60,805 nt of DNA. It comes from Candidatus Ruminococcus avistercoris (GTDB taxonomy: Bacteria; Bacillota; Clostridia; Lachnospirales; Lachnospiraceae). Of this stretch, positions 35,082-43,659 are shown one piece after another. The stretch lies in contig DWVJ01000044.1 in the NCBI GenBank assembly GCA_019120315.1, positions 1-60,805 of the forward strand. The letters run 5' to 3'. The notes beneath the pieces are model-generated. The model was not told where the DNA came from, searched no databases, and was given only the letters and a program-made list of their open reading frames with translations. A program made the translations under genes and the position numbers. How positions within the stretch are numbered: the first letter of the stretch is position 1; the number at the start of each line of letters is the position of its first letter.

Positions 35082-36035
35082 CTAGAATACTTTCGCTTTC
35101 TCCAGTTCTTTATTTTTGTTAAACACACTGACGCCCACAACAAAAATAATCGCTGCACCAATAAACAGGTTCTGATAAAAGGGATCGATCGCCAACATAT
35201 CCAACGCATTGCGCAGAAAACCGATGATCAGAGCGCCCACAACCGACATCCAGGCCGCGCCTTCCCCTCCCAGCATGCTGACACCGCCTACCAGAGAAGC
35301 CGCTACCGCATCCAATTGATAGGAAGCTCCCTGCGTGGGATGAACCGTAGCCATCTGGGCGGAAAGCAGGATGCCTGCAATGGCGGAATACAATCCGCAT
35401 AAGGAAAACGCAAAGATTTTGATCCTGCCGGAATTGATTCCTTCTGCTTTCACCACACTTTCGTTGCCTCCAAGGGCGTAAATATGTTTTCCCATCCGGG
35501 TATATTTCAGAATCACTGTAGTAATCACAAGCAGTACAATCATAATCCATGTGTTAATAGGAATATTCAAAAAAAGTCGATTTCCTATTGCAACATACAA
35601 ATCCGGCATCCCGCTGATGGAACTGCCTTTTCCCACAACCAGTGCAAGGCCAAGAGTGATCTGTCCTGTCACATAAGTTGCAATAAAAGGCGGGATATTG
35701 ATTCTGGATACCAACAAACCGTTAACGATGCCAATTATCAGGCCAACCGCCGCACCGGCAAACATGGAAAAAAATACATTTATTCCATTGAGCATCATAA
35801 AACCGCTGACCATAGCGCAGAACGCCATAACACCTCCCGTTCCCAGGTCAATCCCCTGAATAATCAGGACAAGGGTCATTGCCAATGCACAGATCGCAAT
35901 TGTCGAGGCCTGACGCGTCACATTCAGGATATTCGTCACGGTAAAAAAACCTGGGATCTGGCTTCCGGCAATGCATGCCACGATCAAAATTACCAGATAG
36001 GCAATATATTTTGTCTTTATGTTCCTTTTCTTCAC
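35082..36035 (-). CDS. Sugar ABC transporter permease (RbsC type), first of pair
   Basis: 317 residues, BPD_transp_2 family with eight to ten membrane segments. IIQGIDLGTGGVMAFCAMV and GGVSMLGGEGAAWMSVVGALI are the family motifs. Start is a GTG at 36035 with AAGGAGG ten bases upstream. A stable hairpin lies between the binding-protein gene and this one. Confidence 0.92.
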   Translation of the reverse strand: MKKRNIKTKYIAYLVILIVACIAGSQIPGFFTVTNILNVTRQASTIAICALAMTLVLIIQGIDLGTGGVMAFCAMVSGFMMLNGINVFFSMFAGAAVGLIIGIVNGLLVSRINIPPFIATYVTGQITLGLALVVGKGSSISGMPDLYVAIGNRLFLNIPINTWIMIVLLVITTVILKYTRMGKHIYALGGNESVVKAEGINSGRIKIFAFSLCGLYSAIAGILLSAQMATVHPTQGASYQLDAVAASLVGGVSMLGGEGAAWMSVVGALIIGFLRNALDMLAIDPFYQNLFIGAAIIFVVGVSVFNKNKELEKAKVF

Positions 36036-36082
36036 GTTCGCTTTGCCTCCTTCATATCATTCTTTACCCTTTTTAAGTGACA

Positions 36083-36112
36083 GAGCCCCGGCAGATAACT
36101 TTGCCAGGGCTC
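36083..36112. other. Intercistronic hairpin after the binding-protein gene
   Basis: GAGCCC (36083-36088) plus GGCA (36090-36093) pair with TGCC (36102-36105) plus GGGCTC (36107-36112), one C-A mismatch, 8-base loop. No T tract on the minus strand. Such hairpins often stabilise the binding-protein mRNA so that it is made in excess over the permeases. Confidence 0.6.
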
Positions 36113-36131
36113 CATGAATTCAGAACTTCAT

Positions 36132-37190
36132 TTAAAATGCAACCTCTTCCGATTCCTCGATGGTATCAGGACACATAAAGAAGTATCCGGAATCCTGCTC
36201 ATGCTCCACATCTTCCTGTGCAACATCACCGTTTAACACATCTATCATGGTATTAGCAGAAATCTCTCCAATGTTGGCAGGATACTGCGCCACACAGCCG
36301 TAACAGGTTCCGTCTTTGATTGCATCAAGAGCAGAAATATTTCCATCTACAGAAATAATGCAAAGTTCCGAGGGATCCATACCTTTATTCTGCACACCGG
36401 AAATAACGCCGGAAAGCATGCCGTCAGAACAGAGGAAAATTCCATCCATATCCGGATCTGCTGTCAGCATATTTTCCGTAACCTGCATTGCCACATCACT
36501 CAGCCAGTTGCCAAGCTGCTGGTTCACAATTTCAATATTGGGATATTCTGCAATGGCTTCCTCAAATCCCTGAGAACGCAGCTCACTTCCCATAGCGCCC
36601 GCAGCGCCCCGGACAACGCAGACCTTGCCTTCTTCTCCTATGGCTTTCGCCATTTGCTGCCCCGCCTCGTAACCAATGGCAATATTGTCCGATCCCACAT
36701 GGGACATAAACAGATCGTCGTTTCCTTCATCAAGAGAAGAATCCGCGATAATTACCGGAATTCCAGCCGCTTTTGCTTTTTCCAATGCCGGAATCAAAGA
36801 ACTGCCATCCATAGGAGCCACTATGATGCCGTCAACCCCTTTATTAATAGCATTTTCCACATTTTCCACCTGCTTGGAAACCGTCAGTTCATCACCGGAA
36901 AGAGTCAGTTCAAAAGTATACCCGGCTGCCTCCACCACTTCCTCACATTTCTCAACCATGATCCGCTGGAATTCATTGTTGGTAATTGTCTTTGTAGAAA
37001 ACAGGATCGTTCCTTTCGAATCCCCCGTATTGTCGGACGTCTCCTCTGCTGCTGCATCCGCTTCTGCTGCTTCTCCTTCCGCCGCTGTATTGTCTGCGGA
37101 AGATTGTGAAGCAGAATCTCCTGAGCTACAAGCCGTCATGGAAGCTGCCACTGCAATTGCCATAATTGCTGCTAATATTCTTCTCTTCAT
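36132..37190 (-). CDS. Sugar ABC transporter substrate-binding lipoprotein (RbsB-like)
   Basis: 352 residues. Lipoprotein signal MKRRILAAIMAIAVAASMTAC with the lipobox Cys at about 21, then a Ser/Glu/Ala-rich linker and a type I periplasmic-binding fold (LFSTKTITNNEFQRIMVEKC, GVDGIIVAPMDGSSLIPALE, VVRGAAGAMGSELRSQGF). It delivers substrate to the two permeases. I chose the ATG at 37190; an ATG three bases upstream is also possible and both follow AAAGGAG. First gene of the nine-gene operon, with a promoter and operator upstream. The D-ribose or myo-inositol class fits best, but the binding residues were not traced. Confidence 0.9.
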   Translation of the reverse strand: MKRRILAAIMAIAVAASMTACSSGDSASQSSADNTAAEGEAAEADAAAEETSDNTGDSKGTILFSTKTITNNEFQRIMVEKCEEVVEAAGYTFELTLSGDELTVSKQVENVENAINKGVDGIIVAPMDGSSLIPALEKAKAAGIPVIIADSSLDEGNDDLFMSHVGSDNIAIGYEAGQQMAKAIGEEGKVCVVRGAAGAMGSELRSQGFEEAIAEYPNIEIVNQQLGNWLSDVAMQVTENMLTADPDMDGIFLCSDGMLSGVISGVQNKGMDPSELCIISVDGNISALDAIKDGTCYGCVAQYPANIGEISANTMIDVLNGDVAQEDVEHEQDSGYFFMCPDTIEESEEVAF

Positions 37191-37266
37191 CATATTCTCC
37201 TTTCTTTCTCTGGCACACCAATGATTTGTTATTATATGGTTCTGTTTTTGTGTGCATCTTGTATTT

Positions 37267-37282
37267 ATTTGTTGGTACTTAT
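37267..37282. promoter_or_regulatory. AraR-like operator overlapping the operon promoter
   Basis: ATTTGTTGGTACTTAT matches 12 of 16 positions of the Bacillus AraR operator ATTTGTACGTACAAAT, including the ATTTGT half and the GTAC centre. It covers the end of the -10 and the start region of the minus-strand promoter, a position suited to repression by the neighbouring GntR/LacI-type regulator. Not a good palindrome on its own. Confidence 0.45.
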
Positions 37283-37308
37283 TATACATTTAATTTGTGT
37301 TTTTACAA
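37281..37308 (-). promoter_or_regulatory. Promoter of the sugar-uptake operon
   Basis: On the minus strand TTGTAA (37308-37303), a 16-base spacer and TATAAT (37286-37281). Transcription would start near 37274, about 84 bases before the binding-protein ATG. Confidence 0.7.
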
Positions 37309-37494
37309 TACATATTTTATCCGAAATATTTTTTGTTTTTTTGTCTAATCACTATATTTTTACATTTTATTGACGTTTTATTTATTAATTTTAAGGCAAT
37401 TTTCTATTTCTCCCCATATATTTTTTACATCAATTTGCCATTCATTTACCTTCTCATTTTATCATGTACTTTTTTCATTTTTCCTAAATATTAC

Positions 37495-37523
37495 TTGTAT
37501 TTTATTTAAGGATAATATATACT
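37495..37523 (+). promoter_or_regulatory. Promoter of the GntR/LacI-type regulator gene
   Basis: TTGTAT (37495-37500), 17-base spacer, TATACT (37518-37523), 49 bases before the ATG at 37573. The stretch between this and the divergent promoter (about 37310-37495) is very AT-rich and holds no gene that I can support. Confidence 0.6.
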
Positions 37524-37572
37524 TAAAGCAGCAAACGAATCCTAAAATAAAATATATTTATAGAGGTGTTAT

Positions 37573-38643
37573 ATGCCAAAATATCTATCTATTGCTGAAA
37601 ACATCGAAGAACAAATCCGCGCTCAAATATATCTTCCTCATCAAAAACTGCCTTCGGAAAAAGAACTGATCGACCATTATCAGGTCAGCAGGCAAACAAT
37701 CCGCAACGCGCTGGATTTTCTGAGAAACCGTGGATTATTGTATTCCCATCGCGGAAAAGGCACCTTCATATCCGAACTGCCTGAAACCGCCGCTGTTTCC
37801 AGCAACAATATTGCCGTTATTTTAAACGCCCTCAACGATTATATCTTTCCCTACAAAATAGCCGGAATTAATTCTGTACTGACAGAGAACGACTATATCA
37901 GCAATATTTTCACGTGCAACTACAGCATTGATACACAGGAACAGATCCTGCGCAATCTTTTGCAGTCCACCTACGCGGGCGCTATTATCGAAGTGGCAAG
38001 GGGGTATTTGCCCAGAATGCACCCACAGCTTTTGAAAGAACTGTCAAAAAAAATGCCCGTCATTCTTATTGACGGACATTATCCTGAACTGCCGGATCTG
38101 CCGGCCGTATGTCTTGACGATTTCCGAAGCGGTTATCTTGCCACCGAATATCTGATTCAGAAAGGGCATCGGAAAATTTTCCATTTTGGAAAAATGGACG
38201 ACATCCAGGGGATCTTAAGATACAGAGGATATATACAGGCGCTGTTAGACAACAGTATTTCCCCTCATGATGACGACACGTTCTGGCTGACAGGAAATGA
38301 CAATTTTATTTACACGGAAATTAACTACAATCCCGTAATTTCCCGCCTGGGGCATTATACCGCCGCCTATTTTTATAATGATTTAATGGCTCAGTCGATT
38401 GTTCCCGAAATACTGAAACGGGGAATTCGCATTCCCGAAGACCTCTCTCTTATGAGCAACGATGACTATTCCCCCAACGTGGAAAATATTGCGCTTTCCG
38501 GCATCCGTTATCCTCGGGCTGATGTGGGCCAGAAGGCGGCACAGAATCTGCTGCAGCTTATTAAAGATCCAAACTATGACGCCAACTATCTCTTTGAGCC
38601 GGAACTTGTTGAGCATGATTCAGTACGCGAAATTATTCTCTAG
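37573..38643 (+). CDS. GntR-type regulator with LacI-like sensor (AraR family)
   Basis: 356 residues. A GntR winged helix is at 1-70 (IRAQIYLPHQKLPSEKELID, then YQVSRQTIRNALDFLRNRG and the wing YSHRGKGTFIS). The remainder is a LacI/periplasmic-binding-type sensor with LIQKGHRKIFHF and CLDDFRSGYLA. This domain plan is that of AraR, a repressor released by a sugar. It is divergent from the uptake operon and the obvious candidate to bind the AraR-like site at its promoter; effector unknown. AGAGGTG precedes the ATG. AraC-type gene follows after 43 bases. Confidence 0.88.
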   Translation: MPKYLSIAENIEEQIRAQIYLPHQKLPSEKELIDHYQVSRQTIRNALDFLRNRGLLYSHRGKGTFISELPETAAVSSNNIAVILNALNDYIFPYKIAGINSVLTENDYISNIFTCNYSIDTQEQILRNLLQSTYAGAIIEVARGYLPRMHPQLLKELSKKMPVILIDGHYPELPDLPAVCLDDFRSGYLATEYLIQKGHRKIFHFGKMDDIQGILRYRGYIQALLDNSISPHDDDTFWLTGNDNFIYTEINYNPVISRLGHYTAAYFYNDLMAQSIVPEILKRGIRIPEDLSLMSNDDYSPNVENIALSGIRYPRADVGQKAAQNLLQLIKDPNYDANYLFEPELVEHDSVREIIL

Positions 38644-38686
38644 CATAATCCATGGCTTATGATTCATCATGGCGGAGGAGGTTTTT

Positions 38687-39571
38687 ATGCATTATTTTTT
38701 ATCTCTCCCCGAAAAAGCATCTGCAGAACCAACCTTGCTCTTTCTGGGTTCTCACAATTTTCTTCGTCAGATTCCCACTCCGCCTCCGCGCATTTTGCAT
38801 TCCCACGCAGACACGGTGGAATTTCTGTATTTTCGAGACGGAAAAGGTGTTTGTACAGTGGGCGGCAAAAAGTACGCTGTAAAAAAGGGAGATATGGTCA
38901 TCTACAATGCCAACACGCTGCATCTTGACAACTTCGGACTGGTCTACTTCTGCGGCGCCACAAACATACAGCTTTCAGGTTTTCCCCCCAACGTCATACT
39001 CGCGCCCGATACATCCCCTGTTTTTCATCTGGACCGCCGCGAAAATACCTTCCATTACCTTCTGGCCGCCATGAACGAAATCGCGGCAGCCAACACCTAT
39101 ACCGCCCGGGAATCCTGCCAGCTCCTGTTCCGTTCCTTTTTCAATCAGATTCTTTGCCTGATTGAAGCAAAACATGTGCTGGACAGAAATCCTCCGATCA
39201 ATAAACACACCTCACAGACAACGGGAGAGAAAATTCTGGATTATGTAAATCAGCATATTCTGGACAGACTTTCCTTGCAGGAAGTCGCAACACATTTTAA
39301 ACTCAGCGCTTCTTACGTTTCGCGTATTTTCAAACAGACCACCGGCTGCACCTTAAGCGCCTATCAGACGAGGGGAAGAATTGGACATGCCCAAACCCTT
39401 CTCCTTACTACGGATATGTCTCTGGCTGAAATTGCGAAGAACCTGGGCTATGCCACACAGGGCCACTTTTCCAGACAGTTCATGGAAATCGTAAGGATCA
39501 AACCTTCTTCCTATCGGAAGCAGTTTGGCGGCAGACAGGTGGGAAAAAACATCTCTCGGGAACACCCATAA
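38687..39571 (+). CDS. AraC family transcriptional regulator
   Basis: 294 residues. N-terminal cupin-like sensor (about 35-90: HSHADTVEFLYFRDGKG, VKKGDMVIYNANTLH). C-terminal double helix-turn-helix: RLSLQEVATHFKLSASYVSR then MSLAEIAKNLGYATQGHFSR, ending in RIKPSSYRKQF. I start at the ATG at 38687, with GGAGGAGG just upstream, not the ATG at 38669. Likely an activator acting on this or a nearby sugar locus, placed downstream of the AraR-type gene. Its last codons lie in a hairpin that serves as terminator of the opposite gene. Confidence 0.88.
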   Translation: MHYFLSLPEKASAEPTLLFLGSHNFLRQIPTPPPRILHSHADTVEFLYFRDGKGVCTVGGKKYAVKKGDMVIYNANTLHLDNFGLVYFCGATNIQLSGFPPNVILAPDTSPVFHLDRRENTFHYLLAAMNEIAAANTYTARESCQLLFRSFFNQILCLIEAKHVLDRNPPINKHTSQTTGEKILDYVNQHILDRLSLQEVATHFKLSASYVSRIFKQTTGCTLSAYQTRGRIGHAQTLLLTTDMSLAEIAKNLGYATQGHFSRQFMEIVRIKPSSYRKQFGGRQVGKNISREHP

Positions 39572-39591
39572 GATGGTTTCCCGGGAGATGT
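39543..39591 (-). terminator. Terminator of the Rpn pseudogene, inside the AraC gene end
   Basis: On the minus strand a 14-bp stem (39578-39591 with 39549-39562, one G-T pair), 15-base loop, is followed by five T (39548-39544) and CCC. It overlaps the AraC stop codon; on the plus strand no T tract follows. Confidence 0.75.
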
Positions 39592-39602
39592 TGCAGAAAA
39601 AT

Positions 39603-40350
39603 CTATAATCCGCTTCCTGTCTCCTCCATTAACCGGCGAACTGTTTCTTCCTCCGTCTCCAGCATCTGAGCAATTTCCGGCACAGACAATCCCTTCTGCA
39701 GTTTTTTCTGAATCAGGTTTTTTAATAACTCTTGTTTGCCCATGACAATGCCCTGTTCAATTCCCTCTTCCCTCGCCTCTTCCCGCTCCATGCGGACATC
39801 ATATTCATATATACTCACTTTTTTCGCCTCCGATCGGTTCTGCTTCAAAAAATCCGCCAGGATTCCTTCCCTGATACACTCTGTGATCGCACGTTCCACT
39901 GCTTCGGTTAGCTCCATCTCCCCTGCATACTTTCGCACTCTCTGCGTATACTTCACGTATTCCTGCAGCGTCTCGCTGGCGTCCAACAATTCCAGATTAT
40001 AGCCCTGATTGATATTCAACATGACTGCTTCCAGCTCCAATGCAGGCATTTTATCCTCAATGGAATACAGTTCCGACAACCGCAGAATCTTTCTTTCCTC
40101 CATCTTCTCTTCCCCATTATAGAAAATCAGGAATCTGGGAGAGGGCAGTTTCACCCCTTTTTCTTATACAGATTTTCCTCCTTGGTCATTGCTGAGAACA
40201 AATCCGAAACATAAAACAAAAAACGCAGCGTCAGGTTGGCGCTGTACGTAGACTGATGTTCGTACAGAGACAATCTGCCGTGTCTATCACAAAAGATACA
40301 TCGTTGCGGATCGCCATGTAAATGGCATTTTCCAATGTATTTACTTCCAA
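39603..40350 (-). pseudogene. Decayed Rpn family nuclease/transposase gene
   Basis: Broken copy of the gene at 42775-43656. The first 50 residues are missing: the ribosome-binding site GGAGG now stands directly before LEVNTLENAIYMAIRNDVSF. One frameshift lies near 40270 (the YEHQST nuclease motif is in the next frame) and another in an A run near 40155. From about 40150 on the frame is open to the stop (KLPSPRFLIFYNGEE and onward, about 183 residues), including the C-terminal EEGIEQG and coiled-coil region. Rpn proteins (PF12784) carry a PD-(D/E)XK nuclease linked to RecA-independent recombination. The leader sequence upstream is also conserved. Confidence 0.8.
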
Positions 40351-40356
40351 ATAAAA

Positions 40357-40490
40357 CCTCCTTTTCAAAGGGCAGGAGATTTCACCTTGCATTCAAAACC
40401 TTTTGAAATCTCTCTGCTGTTTTCGTGAAATAAAAGCATTGAGATTTCTTAATGAATAAAGAATGATATCAGAAATGCATTCAGATGCAG
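40357..40490 (-). repeat. Conserved leader upstream of Rpn pseudogene (copy 2)
   Basis: This stretch matches 43660-43830 upstream of the intact copy. GAAATCTC (40405-40412) and GAGATTTC (40441-40448) form a stem, with inner TGC/GCA pairs; a third, competing copy GGAGATTTC lies at 40375-40383 next to the ribosome-binding site. The best kept 40 bases differ at only a few loop positions between the copies. Confidence 0.65.
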
Positions 40491-40510
40491 CGCCGCTCTT
40501 CCCGAACTGA

Positions 40511-40960
40511 TTACCAAAAAAATCCAAAGGGATTCTCTTCCTCCGGATCATTGTACTGTGCACAAAGAGCCTGCCAGACTTCCATCCCAACTTTAACAGT
40601 TTCACAGAAGAATTTGTAATCCCCTTTCTCTATCTTTCCATGATCCAGCATACATTTATAGAATTTTTTTATACTGGCCGCAGTGCTTTTAATGGTAGCC
40701 GGAGTAGACCACATACATTTCCGTATAAAAAACTCGCCAAGAAATTCATCTATTTTCCCCAGACCATATTCCATCGGAAGCGCATCTGCATAGAGAAGAA
40801 ACTCATTGATATAAAAATCCACATTTGACAGATGTCTGCGGATTGTCTTCGGGGACAGGCCTTCCATATCCTTTTCAAATAATTCCAGCAGACTGTCATT
40901 GGTTCGCCGGATTTCCTCACACTTCTTTTCATACATTTCCAGCTCATTCAATTCATCCAT
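40511..40960 (-). CDS. Hypothetical protein, helical, possibly integrase-SAM-like
   Basis: 149 residues, no assured family. The middle (GLSPKTIRRHLSNVDFYINEFLL and GEFFIRKCMWSTPATIKSTAASIKKFY) resembles the SAM-like core-binding fold of tyrosine recombinases, but no catalytic domain follows. No signal or membrane segment. It follows the AAA-ATPase/nuclease gene by 22 bases and is likely cotranscribed. AAAGGA precedes the ATG. Such short proteins occur as repeated families in Lachnospiraceae; function unknown. Confidence 0.6.
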   Translation of the reverse strand: MDELNELEMYEKKCEEIRRTNDSLLELFEKDMEGLSPKTIRRHLSNVDFYINEFLLYADALPMEYGLGKIDEFLGEFFIRKCMWSTPATIKSTAASIKKFYKCMLDHGKIEKGDYKFFCETVKVGMEVWQALCAQYNDPEEENPFGFFW

Positions 40961-40982
40961 ATTTTTGTATCCTTTCCATAAA

Positions 40983-42659
40983 TCACGATATTCTTTCTCT
41001 TAAGACTTCTACCTTGCACTCATGTTTCTTTTCGGGGTCATCCTTCCTGTAAGCGATGCCCACGGCCAGAATTCTCCCCGTATATACCGGTTTTCCTCCT
41101 ATCTTTCCTTCAAACCGCAACGCATACCGTCTGTCTCGAATCTGCTGAATTGCCTCCTCCGCCGTGTGGTTCACCTTCAGTTCTATGATGATCGCATCAT
41201 CGCTTTTCTGAACCGGATAAAAAATGAAATCCACATAACCGATTCCTGCCTTATCCTCCCGCTCTATATGGTAATAATCTCTCGCCTGCAGGTAAACCAG
41301 TTTTATGATCGAAGCCAGCTCCGCTTCATTATTATAGAGAAGCAATGGACTTTCTGTATTATGAACAAAACTCAGAAGTTCTGTCATCGTCTTCGTATCA
41401 CCGGCTTTTGTGGCAGCAAGCATTCTTCCCGATTCTCTGACAAGATTATATACTGTGCCAAGAGAAGATTCCTTTTCTGCCATCTCAGCAAACTTATCTT
41501 TTAACTCCTTATTGGGAATAGCTACGCACCCATTCTCATAATTCAAAAAACCGTAAACCACCATAGCCGAGAAAATTTCATCCCTCGTTTTCAGTTCCAT
41601 GGATGTGGCGGCATATTCCCTTACCCTGGCAGGCACTGCAATATCCGACAGGAGCAATCCCACATCTTCTTTCACACTGTCCACGTTTGCACCAATGTAA
41701 TAAAAAAGCTCATCATAAGGTCCTGAGCTTGTCCAGTAATTTCCCAGGTTGTTGTTCTGAAGCGCCAACACCACAGACCTGGGATTATAAACACGCTCAC
41801 CGGATTTTGTATGATATCCGTCATACCAGGCACGCAGACCTTCCCGTGTAATCTTTTTCCCTGCGATATGCTTTTTTTGATATCGTTTATAAAGATCATC
41901 TACTTCTTTGTCTGTGAATCCAAAGTACTCGCTGAACTTTTCCTCAGTCACCATGGTATACTCGCAGAACATATTCAGTTCTGATCCGCTGGAATACTTG
42001 GAAATCGGCAGAATTCCGGTCATATATGCCAACTCTACGTAAGCCTTATCTTTCAGAAGATTACTTAAGAATTTCGTGAAATTATCCTTATCTGCATCTG
42101 TGGCAAATCTTTGGTGGTAAATATAATCCCACTCATCTAAAATAAAGATAAATTTTTCCTCGTTACAATACTCATAAATTTTTTTAAACGCATACCATGG
42201 GTCATCATCTTTTTCAATTTCAGCTTCCGGATAAGCTTTTATCAAGTCTATAAGAAGTCCTTTAATAAAACTTTTAATGTACACCTCATAACTATTACAT
42301 ACAGATGGTGTTTCGTTAAACGAAATATAGATCACATTATGCTGGTTTAAGTGTTTTTTATACCATGGCTGCCTCGCTGCTTTCAGTGTATCAAATTCCT
42401 TATGACTGTCTGCACCTTTTCCAAAATAGGATGCGATCATGTTTGCCATGACAGTTTTTCCAAAACGCCGGGGTCTCGTAACAGCAACATATTTTAGACC
42501 TTTTTCCAGGTTCTCTCCTGTACTTTCTCCGATGTTATTCTTTAATTCAATCAATGGCACCAATTCTGAAAGTATATCTGTCTTATCAACATAATACGTC
42601 AGGGAATAGTCTTCCCGAAACATCCCATATGGACTTTTGCTATTTAGATAAACTCCCAT
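40983..42659 (-). CDS. AAA family ATPase with C-terminal PD-(D/E)XK nuclease domain
   Basis: 558 residues. N-terminal AAA-ATPase-like domain (PF09820): RPRRFGKTVMANMIASYF (Walker A variant, about 61-78), Walker B FIFILDEWDYI, and LAYMTGILPISKY. C-terminal PD-(D/E)XK domain (PF08011): GYVDFIFYP and DDAIIIELKVN, with the Asp and the ExK of the nuclease. Members occur as repeated copies in gut bacteria and are of unknown function, with proposed roles in defence or mobile elements. Located in the accessory island between the two Rpn copies, upstream of the small helical gene. Confidence 0.88.
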   Translation of the reverse strand: MGVYLNSKSPYGMFREDYSLTYYVDKTDILSELVPLIELKNNIGESTGENLEKGLKYVAVTRPRRFGKTVMANMIASYFGKGADSHKEFDTLKAARQPWYKKHLNQHNVIYISFNETPSVCNSYEVYIKSFIKGLLIDLIKAYPEAEIEKDDDPWYAFKKIYEYCNEEKFIFILDEWDYIYHQRFATDADKDNFTKFLSNLLKDKAYVELAYMTGILPISKYSSGSELNMFCEYTMVTEEKFSEYFGFTDKEVDDLYKRYQKKHIAGKKITREGLRAWYDGYHTKSGERVYNPRSVVLALQNNNLGNYWTSSGPYDELFYYIGANVDSVKEDVGLLLSDIAVPARVREYAATSMELKTRDEIFSAMVVYGFLNYENGCVAIPNKELKDKFAEMAEKESSLGTVYNLVRESGRMLAATKAGDTKTMTELLSFVHNTESPLLLYNNEAELASIIKLVYLQARDYYHIEREDKAGIGYVDFIFYPVQKSDDAIIIELKVNHTAEEAIQQIRDRRYALRFEGKIGGKPVYTGRILAVGIAYRKDDPEKKHECKVEVLRERIS

Positions 42660-42774
42660 TCGAATCCCACATCCTTTCCTGTTACAGTCTCAAAATTGCC
42701 GCGCAATGGAGTGCTTTCATTGTATTTTAGCATGATGTACTGCAATATACCAGCAAAAACATCACCTTACATTT

Positions 42775-43656
42775 CTATACCGGAACTTTTTCCATCTCTT
42801 TCATCACCTGCTGTATCACTGCTTCTTCCGTCTCCAGCGCATCTGCAATCTCCGAAAGGGTACAGCCTTTCTGCAGTTTTTTCCGCACTTGTCTCATCAG
42901 TACTTTCTGCATCCCTTCCTCCATTGCTTCTTCCCGCTCCATGCGGATATGCCGTTCGGCATCGTATTCATAAATACTCACTTTTTTCGCCTCCGATCTG
43001 TTTTTCTGTAAAAAGCCTGCCAGGATCCCTTCCCGAATACACTCTTCCATCGCCCTCTCCACCGCCTGTGTCAGTTCCATTTCCTTCGCATACTGCCGGA
43101 CTTTCGTGGTATACGTCACGTATTCCCCCAAAATGGGGCAGGCCTGCTTCAGCTTCTCATTATATCCCGGATTGATGTTCAAAAAAACGGCTTCCAGTTC
43201 CAGCGCCGGCTGTTCCTCCTGCACAGCGTACAGTTCTGACAACCGCAGGACTTTGCGTTCCTCCGTCTTTTCTTCCCCGTTATAGAAGATCAGAAACTGG
43301 GGCGCCGGCAGTCTGATTCCTTTTCTGCTATACAGGTTGCTGTCCCTGGTCAGGGAAGAGAACAGGTCGGATACATAAAAGAGAAAGCGCAGGGTCAGAT
43401 TGCCGCTGCAGGTGGACTGGTGCTCATACAGGGACAGGCTGTCCCCGGCCAGGAAGGAAATATCATTGTGGACCGCCATATAAATGGCATTTTTCAGTGT
43501 GTTGACTTCCAGCAGTCCGGGATCCTGATAATTGGTTCCATTCACTGCATTATACAGCGTAAGCAGCTTTTCTTTGTCGCTGAACAGCATTCTGAAGATA
43601 CTGTCCTTGAATGCGCGTCTGGCCGCCAGCTGTTCGTGATGAATTGTGTCTGCCAT
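42775..43656 (-). CDS. Rpn family recombination-promoting nuclease / putative transposase
   Basis: 293 residues. PD-(D/E)XK core with D65 (HNDISF) and E78-x-Q80 (LYEHQST), preceded by FKDSIFRMLFSDKEKLLTLY, the usual Rpn start; C-terminal coiled segment with EEAMEEGMQKVL and LSEIADALETEEAVIQ. RpnA-type enzymes are Mg-dependent endonucleases that promote RecA-independent transfer of DNA pieces. Start: ATG at 43656, GGAGG six bases upstream; a longer start at 43695 lies in the conserved leader. The leader is shared with the pseudogene copy. Confidence 0.85.
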   Translation of the reverse strand: MADTIHHEQLAARRAFKDSIFRMLFSDKEKLLTLYNAVNGTNYQDPGLLEVNTLKNAIYMAVHNDISFLAGDSLSLYEHQSTCSGNLTLRFLFYVSDLFSSLTRDSNLYSRKGIRLPAPQFLIFYNGEEKTEERKVLRLSELYAVQEEQPALELEAVFLNINPGYNEKLKQACPILGEYVTYTTKVRQYAKEMELTQAVERAMEECIREGILAGFLQKNRSEAKKVSIYEYDAERHIRMEREEAMEEGMQKVLMRQVRKKLQKGCTLSEIADALETEEAVIQQVMKEMEKVPV

Positions 43657-43659
43657 CCA

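Noticed and set aside
37451-37475. Second GTAC-centred site as another AraR operator
   Set aside because: Only a few positions outside GTAC match the operator.
37310-37494. AT-rich plus-strand frames rich in Phe and Tyr (for example 37297-37509)
   Set aside because: Composition is that of non-coding AT-rich promoter DNA; no site or homology.
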